Source: DATJCV01 sp963707665
GTDB lineage: Bacteria > Pseudomonadota > Gammaproteobacteria > Burkholderiales > Burkholderiaceae_D
DNA: 64,000 bases
Reading direction: 5' to 3'
Assembly: GCA_963707665.1 (NCBI GenBank)
Contig: CAVPQU010000015.1
Span: forward strand, 1 to 64,000
Part shown: piece after piece, positions 57,274 through 64,000 of the stretch
Layout of the letters: every line of letters begins with the position of its first letter
Numbering within the stretch: the first letter of the stretch is position 1
Program-made: the position numbers and the translations under genes
The notes under the pieces: generated by a model
Databases searched by the model: none
What the model saw: the letters and a program-made list of their open reading frames with translations, nothing else
Told to the model about the DNA's origin: nothing

Positions 57274-58390
57274 TCAGGAAACCAGCACCTGGCCGTGGCG
57301 CACGAAGGGCAGCTTGACCACGCTGGCCGCCAGCTTCTTGTCGCGGATCTCGACCTGCACCGTGTCGCCGACCGCCACGCCGAGCGGCAGGCGCGCCAGC
57401 GCGATCGCCTGCTGCATGGTCGGGCTGAAGGTGCCGCTGGTGATTTCGCCGGCGCCCTGCGCGCGTCACGACTTTCTGGTGCGCGCGCAGCACGCCGCCC
57501 TTTTCGCGCAGCAGCAAGCCGAGCAATTGGGCTGCTGGCCCTCTGGCCAGCAGCGCCGCCTTGCCGACGAAATCGCGCGGCGCCGCCAGGTCCACGGTCC
57601 AGCCCAGGCCGGCATCGAGCGGGCTGACCGTCTCGTCCATGTCCTGGCCGTACAGATTCATGCCGGCTTCCAGGCGCAGGGTGTCGCGCGCGCCGAGCCC
57701 GGCCGGCCGCACGCCGGCGTCCGCCAGCGCCTGCCACAGCGCCACCGCCTGCGTTGCCGGCAGCACAATTTCGAAACCGTCCTCGCCGGTGTAGCCGGTG
57801 CGCGCCAGCATCAGGTCGCCGTAGGGCGTGGCCGGCACGAGCGCGGCATGGAAAGGCTTGAGCGGCTCTGAAGCCGCCTGCGTCTGCGGCACCACCTGCC
57901 ACACCTTGGCGCGCGCATTCGGACCCTGCACCGCGATCAGCGCCAGCGCGTCGGCGCCGCCGCGGCGCTGCGTGATGTCGACGCCGCTGCCGGTTTGCCG
58001 GTTGTGCGCCTCGATCCAGGCCAGGTCCTTGTCGGCGGTGCCGGCATTGACCACCAGCCGGAACCAGTTTTCCTCGAAGAAATACACGATCAGGTCGTCG
58101 ATGACGAAGCCGTCCGGGTTCAGCATGCACGAATACAGCGCCTTGCCGGACACCTGGAGCTTGTCGACGTTGTTGGCCAGCAAGCCGCGCAGGAAGGCGC
58201 GCACGTTGGCGCCGCGCAAGTCGATCACGCACATGTGGGAGACGTCGAACATGCCGCAGTCGGTGCGCACCGCGTGGTGCTCCTCGATCTGCGAACCGTA
58301 GTTGACCGGCATGTCCCAGCCGCCGAAATCGACCATGCGGGCGCCGGCGGCGCGGTGGGTGGCGTTGAGCGGGGTCGCTTGCAGCGTCAT
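57274..58390 (-). CDS. gcvT: Glycine cleavage system aminomethyltransferase T protein, one frameshift
   Basis: Tetrahydrofolate-dependent T protein of about 371 residues. ATG 58390 (MTLQATPLNATHRAAGARMVDFGGWDMPVNY) is followed by SHMCVIDLRGANVRAFLRGLLANNVDKL and GYTGEDGFEIVLPA, with GARDTLRLEAGMNLYGQDMDE next. The frame shifts near 57468 after LRAHQKVV; from there the next frame reads GEITSGTFSPTMQQAIALARLPLGVAVGDTV and ends VRHGQVLVS at 57274. First gene of gcvTHP, controlled by the glycine riboswitch upstream. Confidence 0.92.
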
Positions 58391-58457
58391 GGAAACCTCA
58401 TACCAATGAAAAGGGGAAGCGAGCCGGGCGTGTTGGCCCATCCCGCGCGTTACACGC

Positions 58458-58666
58458 AGACCCCTCTGTCCTCGGTACCTGAGAGATTACGGGATCGGAT
58501 CCCGTGCGCCCCTTCGGTGGGCGGTCCGCGTGCGCGGCCGCCGCTCTCCAGAGTTGGAAGAACCTGTCTTCCATCCCGTTCAGTCCTTTTGCCTGAGAGT
58601 TTTTGGGTAGTGCCCCTTCGGCCGCAGCGCATGCAATGATGCAATCGCTGCCTTCTCCTGAACAGG
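58458..58666 (-). promoter_or_regulatory. Tandem glycine riboswitch
   Basis: Two aptamers in the leader of gcvT. The first (about 58666-58575) runs GTTCAGGAGAAGGCAGC...CCGAAGGGGCA...ACTCTCAGGCAAAAGGACTGAAC. The second (about 58562-58458) has ACTCTGGAGAGC...CCGAAGGGGCGCA...ATCTCTCAGGTACCGAGGACAGAGG. GGAGA, CCGAAGGGGC and CTCTCAGG are the conserved glycine-aptamer words. Binding of glycine is expected to turn on gcvTHP. Confidence 0.92.
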
Positions 58667-58673
58667 ACTCTGG

Positions 58674-58702
58674 AATATATGCGCTCCGCCCAGCCCTGTC
58701 AA
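58674..58702 (-). promoter_or_regulatory. Sigma-70 promoter of the gcv operon
   Basis: On the minus strand TTGACA (58702-58697), 17-base spacer, TATATT (58679-58674). The predicted start lies at the 5' end of the first glycine aptamer. Confidence 0.8.
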
Positions 58703-58728
58703 TTTTTGCGGTTCGGCTTGGCGCGATG

Positions 58729-61700
58729 CTAGCGCTGCATCGATTCCCACACCTTCTGCAGGCGCTTGACCGACACCGGCATCGGCGTGCGCAATTCCTG
58801 CGCGAACAGCGACACCCGCAGCTCTTCCAGCAGCCAGCGGAATTCGGCCATCTTCGGATCGTTGCGATGCGCGCCGCCGGCGATCCTTCTGGGCACGCTG
58901 CCACGGCGCCGCCGCCTGCTGCCACTCGGCCATCAGCCGCGCGTCGCGCGGGGGATCGGCGCGCAGCTTTTCCAGGCGCACGTTGATCGCCTTCAGATAG
59001 CGCGGAAAGTGCGCCAGCTGCGCGTAGTCGTTGTCGACGATGAAGCGCTTGCCGACCAGCGCCTGCAGCTGCGCCTGCATGTCGGCGGCGGCCGCCGCGT
59101 GCGCACGGCTGCCTGCAGCTTCTTCGGCAGCGCATGGAATTCGGCCAGGATCTGCGCCGCCAGCCGCGCGATCTCGTTGACCAGCAGGCTCAGGCGCGCC
59201 TTGCCCTCGTCGCGGCGCTTGGTGAACTCGGCGGCGTTCGGCGGCAAGCGCGGTCCTGCAGGCAGGCGCGATCGAGCCCGGCGTCGATGATCTGGTCGCG
59301 CAGTTCTTCCTGCGAGCCGAGCGCCATGAACTGCATGCCCATCTGCTGCAGGCCGGGGATGTTCTTCTCCAGGAACTTGAGCTGCTCCTTCAACTGCAGC
59401 GCGAACAGCCGGCGCAGGCCGATCCGATGCATGCGCGCCGCCTCGGCCGGATCGTCGAACACTTCGAGGTCGCAATGCGTGGCCTTGTCGACCAGCGCCG
59501 GGAAGCCGATCAGGGTCTGCTTGCCCTGGCGGATTTCCAGCAGCTCGGGCAGTTCGCCGAAGGTCCAGGTGGTGAGGTTCTGGTGTTCGGCGGCAGGGGC
59601 GGCGCCGGCGTCGGGGCCGCCTTGCGCCGCTTTGCCGCTCTGCCCCGCCTTGGCGGCCGGCGCCCCCTGAGTGGCGGCGCTCGCTGCCGGCGCCGCGGTT
59701 TGTTCCGCCAGCCTCTGGAAACTCTGGCGCGCCTGGCCGCCGAGTTCGGCCTGCAGCGCGGCCAGGTTGCGGCCCATCTCGAGCTGGCGGCCGTGCTCGT
59801 CGATCACCTTGAAGTTCATGAACAGATGCGCCGGCAGCGTTTCGAGCTTGAAGTCGCTGGCCTTGGCGGCAATCCCGGTCTGCTCGCGCACATCGGCGAT
59901 CAGCGCGTCGAGCAGGCTCGCCGCTGCCGAAGGCATGGCGCGCCTCGATGCGCTCGCCGAAGCCGGCCGCGTAGTCGGGCAGCGGCACGCAATGGCGGCG
60001 CAGCTTCTGCGGCAGCGACTTCAGCAGCAGGTGCACCTTTTCCTTCAGCATGCCCGGCACCAGCCATTCGGCGCGCCGCGCGATACCTGGTTCAGGGCGA
60101 ACAGCGGCACCGTCAGCGTCACGCCGTCGCGCACGCGCCCGGCTCGAAGTGATAGATCAGCCCCATCTCGATGCCGGCCACCGTCATCGGCTTCGGGAAC
60201 AGCTCGGTGGTGACGCCGGCCGCTTCGTGCCGCATCAGCTCGTCGCGGTTCAGGAACAGCAGCTTCGGATTCGTTGGCGCTGGCTTCCTTGTACCACTTC
60301 TCGAAGCCGGCGCCGTTGCAGATGTCGGCCGGGATCAGCTTGTCGTAGAACGCGGCGATCAGTTCGTCGTCGACCAGCACGTCCAGGCGGCGCGACTTGT
60401 GCTCCAGGTTCTCGATCTCGCGCGACCAGCTTGTGGTTGTGCGCGAAGAACGGCGCGCGCGTGTCGAAGTCGCCGCCGACCAGCGCATCGCGGATGAAGA
60501 TCTCGCGCGCCTCGGCGGGATTGATCTTGCCGTAGTTGATGCGGCGCTGGCTGTAGACCACCAGGCCGTACAGCGTCGCGCGCTCGGAGGCCGACACCTG
60601 CGCCGCTGCGCTTTTCCCAGCGCGGCTCGCCGCAGCGATTTCTTCAGCAGATGGGCGCCGACGCGCTCCAGCCACTCCGGCTGGATCTGCGCGATGGAGC
60701 GCGCGTACAGGCGCGTGGTCTCGACCAGTTCGGCCGCCATCACCCAGTTGCCCGCCTTCTTCAGCAGCGACGAGCCCGGCCAGATATGGAACTTGATGCC
60801 GCGCGCGCCGAGGTAGCTGCGGCTCGTCCTCCGGCCTTGAAGCCGATGTTGCCGAGCAGGCCGGTCAGCAGCGCAGATGCAGCTGCTCGTAGGTCGCCGG
60901 CGCTTCGTTCAGGCGCCAGCCCTGCTCGCGCACGATGGTCAGCAGTTGCGAATGCACGTCGCGCCATTCGCGCAGGCGCAGCTGCGACAGGAAGTTGGCG
61001 CGGCAGTGCTCCTGCAGCTGCCGGTTGGTTTTCTTGTGCTCGATCGCTTCCTCGAACCAGTTCCAGATCTTCAGGTAGGAGAGGAATTCGGATTTCTCGT
61101 CGGCGAACTTCTTGTGCGCGGCATCGGCCGCCGCCTGCGCTTCCATCGGCCGGTCGCGCGGGTCCTGCACCGACAGCGCGGAGGCGATGATCAGCACCTC
61201 GGTCAGGCAGGCGTTGTCCACGCGCGGCCAGGATCATGCGGCCGACGCGCGGGTCGAGCGGCAGCTTGGCCAGCTTGCGGCCGAGCGGCGTCAGCTCGTT
61301 GTCGTCGTCGACCGCGCCCAGTTCCTGCAGCAGCTGGTAGCCGTCGGCGATCGCGCGGCCCTGCGGCGGCTCGATGAAGGGAAAGGTTTCGACATCGGTC
61401 AGGTGCAGCGACTTCATGCGCAGGATGACCGCCGCCAGCGACGAGCGCAGGATTTCCGGCTCGGTGAATTTCGGCCGCGCAGGAAATCCTGCTCCTCGTA
61501 CAGGCGGATGCAGACGCCGTCCGCGACGCGGCCGCAGCGGCCGGCGCGCTGGTTGGCGGCCGACTGCGCGATCGGCTCGATCTGCAGCTGCTCGACCTTG
61601 TTGCGATAGCTGTAGCGCTTGACGCGCGCCATGCCGGCATCGACCACGTAGCGGATGCCCGGCACCGTCAGCGAGGTTTCGGCGACGTTGGTGGCCAGCA

Positions 61701-62677
61701 CGATGCGGCGCGCGTTCGACGGCTTGAACACGCGCTCCTGCTCCTGCGCCGACAGGCGCGCGAACAGCGGCAGGATTTCGACATGCGGCGGATGGTGCTT
61801 GCGCAGCGCCTCGGCGGCGTCGCGGATCTCGCGCTCGCCCGGCAGGAACACCAGCACGTCGCCGGAGCCGATGCGCGCACAGTTCGTCGACGGCATCGAC
61901 GACGGCATCCATCAGGTCGCGCGTCGCGCCGGGCGCGCGCGGCGCCCTCGGCTGCGGCCCTGCGCGCCGTGCGGAAGCGGCCGGCGCTCGTCGACCGGCC
62001 GGTAGCGCACCTCGACCGGATACAGCCGCCCGGACACTTCGATCACCGGCGCCGGCCGCTCGCCGCGCCGAAATGGCGCGCGAAGCGGTCGGCGTCGATG
62101 GTCGCCGAGGTGATGATCACCTTCAGGTCGGGCCGGCGCGGCAGCAGCTGCTTCAGGTAGCCGAGCAGGAAGTCGATGTTCAGGCTGCGCTCGTGCGCCT
62201 CGTCGATGATGATCGTGTCGTACTGGCGCAGCAGCGGATCGGTCTGGGTTTCGGCCAGCAGGATGCCGTCGGTCATCAGCTTGACCGAGGCGCCGGCAGT
62301 CAGCGTGTCGGTGAAGCGCACCTTGAAGCCGACGTGCTCGCCCAGCGGCGAGCCGAGTTCCTGGGCGATGCGCTTGGCGGTCGACGACGCGGCGATCCGG
62401 CGCGGCTGCGTGTGGCCGATCAGGCCGCTGCTGGCCGCGCCCGAGTTCCAGGCAGATTTTCGGCAACTGGGTGGTCTTGCCGGAGCCGGTTTCGCCGCAG
62501 ACGATGATGACCTGATGCGCGCGCAGCGCCTCGGCGATTTCGGCGCGGCGGCCGATACCGGCAGCTCTTCCGGGAAGGGATCGGCGGCAGCGGATTGCGC
62601 ACGATCACTGCCGGCGCGGCTTGCGGCCGGGCACGGCCGCGCGGGCTGGATTTTTCTGGTGGTTCGGGTGCAGACAT
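58729..62677 (-). pseudogene. hrpA: ATP-dependent RNA helicase HrpA, a dozen or more frameshifts
   Basis: DEAH-box helicase of about 1315 residues when joined, the usual HrpA length, from ATG 62677 (MSAPEPPEKSSPRGRARP) to the stop at 58729 (RLQKVWESMQR). Motifs seen in changing frames: Walker A GETGSGKTTQLPK near 62480, DTIIIDEAHERSLNIDFLLGYL near 62200, VIITSATIDADRFARHFG near 62100, LVFLPGEREI near 61850, TNVAETSLTVPGIRYVVDAG near 61670, QRAGRCGRVADG near 61540, and the long DUF3418-like C-terminal region. The frame changes about every 200-400 bases, mostly by one base, without loss of segments. This looks like read errors more than decay. Confidence 0.85.
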
Positions 62678-62702
62678 GACGGGGCGAATTATAATGCGCC
62701 TC

Positions 62703-64000
62703 ATGGAAAATCCTGATCAATTCGTCGAGTGGCTGCGCTCGGTCGCGCCTTACATCCACGCCTTCCGCGGCAAGACCTTCGTGGTCGCCTTTCCCGGCGA
62801 ACTGGTCAAGGCCGGCGCCCTGCCGGTGCTGGCCCAGGACTTGTCGCTGCTTGCATGCGCTCGGCATCAAGGTCGTGATCGTGCACGGCTCGCGCCCGCA
62901 GGTCGAGGAGCAGCTGGCGCTGCGCAACGTCGAGGCGCACTTTCACAACGGCTGCGCATCACCGACAGCGCCGCGCTGGAATGCGCCAAGGAAGCCGCCG
63001 GCGAACTGCGTCTCGACATCGAGGCCGCGTTCAGCCAGGGCTTGCCGAACACGCCGATGGCGCATGCGGCGATCCGCATCATCTCCGGCAACTTCGTCAC
63101 CGCGCGCCCGCTCGGCATCATCGACGGCGTCGATTTGCGAACTGACCGGCGTCACCCGCAAGATCGCCTCTGAAACCATCCATCCGATCCTGGCCGCCGG
63201 CCGCACTGGTGCTGCTGTCGCCGCTCGGCTTTTCGCCGACCGGCGAAGTGTTCAACCTGACCATGGAAGACGTGGCCGTGGCGGCCGCGATCGCACTGCA
63301 CGCCGACAAGCTGATCTTCATCACCGAAACGCCGATGATGGCGGATGCTGCCGGCGCCGAAATCCGCGAACTGTCGTCGCACCAGGCCGAAGCCGTGCTG
63401 GGCACCGGCTTCCTGCCGCCGGCTTCGGCGTTCTACCTGCAGCATGCGATCCAGGCCTGCAACAGCGGCGTGCCGCGCGCGCACATCGTGCCGTTCGAAC
63501 TGGACGGCTCGGCCCTGCTCGAACTGTTCACCCACGACGGCGTCGGCACCATGATCTCCTACGAAAACCTGGAAAGCCTGCGCGAGGCGACAATCGAGGA
63601 CGTCGGCGGCATCATCAAGCTGATCGAGCCGCTGGAAGCGGACGGCACGCTGGTCAAGCGCGGCCGCGAACTGATCGAACGCGAGATCGACCAGTTCTCC
63701 GTGATCGAGCACGATGGCGTGATCTTCGGCTGCGCGGCGCTGTATCCGTTCCCGGAAGAACGCATGGCCGAAATGGCCTGCCTGACCGTCAATCCGGAAG
63801 CGCAGACCCAGGGCGACGGCGAGCGCATCCTGAAGCACATGGAAAACCGCGCGCGCGCCGCCGGCATGAACAAGCTGTTCGTGCTGACCACGCGCACCGC
63901 GCACTGGTTCCTGAAGCGCGGCTTCGTGCCGGCCACGGTCGACGACCTGCCGAAGGACCGCCAGCACATGTACAACTGGCAGCGCAAGTCGCAGGTCCTG
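62703..64000 (+). pseudogene. argA: N-acetylglutamate synthase ArgA, several frameshifts, runs off the window
   Basis: First enzyme of arginine synthesis: acetyl-CoA plus glutamate to N-acetylglutamate. From ATG 62703 (MENPDQFVEWLRSVAPYIHAFRGKTFVVAFPGEL) an amino-acid-kinase domain is followed by a GNAT acetyltransferase domain (FSVIEHDGVIFGCAALYPFPEERMAEMACLTV). One-base shifts occur near 62853 (extra T), 62950 (missing C), 63135 (extra base) and 63202 (extra base); from about 63210 the frame is clean to the window end. LTTRTAHWFLKRGFV and MYNWQRKSQVL show the C-terminus is close. Divergent from hrpA. Confidence 0.9.

Overview
The window looks like a chromosome segment of a GC-rich betaproteobacterium of the order Burkholderiales, possibly Oxalobacteraceae. 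This rests on the gene families present (a glycine cleavage operon behind a tandem glycine riboswitch, an hrpA/argA divergent pair, a Tad pilus locus, and a branched-chain-type ABC operon with an acyl-CoA synthetase) and on general resemblance. No rRNA or tRNA is visible to fix the taxonomy.

Layout. 0-1.3 kb (-): a frameshifted O-antigen-ligase-like membrane protein. 2-2.7 kb (+): a Tat-exported guanine-deaminase-like enzyme. 3.4-7 kb (-): a tight operon of a mercuric-reductase-like flavoprotein, a cytochrome P450 and a HugZ-type FMN protein. 7.5-14.6 kb (+): a CDF metal transporter followed by an RND efflux operon (adaptor, pump, outer-membrane channel). 14.7-18.5 kb (+): a broken aldehyde dehydrogenase, an NAD(P)-binding protein, and an overlapping pair of an HPF/RaiA-like protein and an ECF-like sigma factor. 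18.6-20 kb (-): a UBP zinc finger, a small protein and a DUF5996 protein. 20.4-22.9 kb (+): ahpC-ahpF behind a promoter with an OxyR-like operator abutting the -35 box. 23-27.4 kb: a small exported protein, an outer-membrane MetA-family protein, folA, and a large PLP amino-acid decarboxylase ending in a perfect terminator. 27.5-29.3 kb: about 1.8 kb with no convincing gene. 29.3-30.3 kb: a MAPEG protein and a BON-domain protein. 30.7-38.5 kb (-): livG-livH-livM-binding protein-livF-acyl-CoA synthetase-P1 peptidase, divergent from a TetR regulator with an inverted repeat between them. 39.4-41.6 kb (-): dcd, an orphan tungstate-type binding protein, and an NADPH:FMN reductase. 41.9-51.9 kb (-): a complete Tad/Flp pilus locus in the order flp-tadV-rcpC-rcpA-lipoprotein-tadE-tadG-tadZ-tadA-tadB-tadC-small ORF. 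53.6-58.7 kb (-): gcvT-gcvH-gcvP behind a strong promoter and the riboswitch. 58.7-62.7 kb (-): hrpA in many frames. 62.7-64 kb (+): argA, running off the window.

Two dispersed repeat families stand out. (1) Five intergenic loci each carry two direct copies of GGAGTATRT (one locus degenerate) whose starts are exactly 53 bp apart, with unrelated sequence between. This constant phasing is the most unusual signal in the window. (2) A palindromic REPIN/MITE-like family built on GTCRTTCCCGC...GCGGGAAYGAC occurs at about five places. Two copies have terminal inverted repeats flanked by 10- and 12-bp direct repeats, which suggests recent mobility.

Single-base frameshifts are very common (O-antigen ligase, P450 C-terminus, HugZ, efflux adaptor and pump, aldehyde dehydrogenase, tupA, tadA, tadV, flp, tadE, gcvT, hrpA, argA). 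Essential or housekeeping genes are among them, and several shifts come in compensating pairs. Most are therefore probably sequencing or assembly errors, not true gene decay. I give whole-gene spans and the approximate breakpoints.
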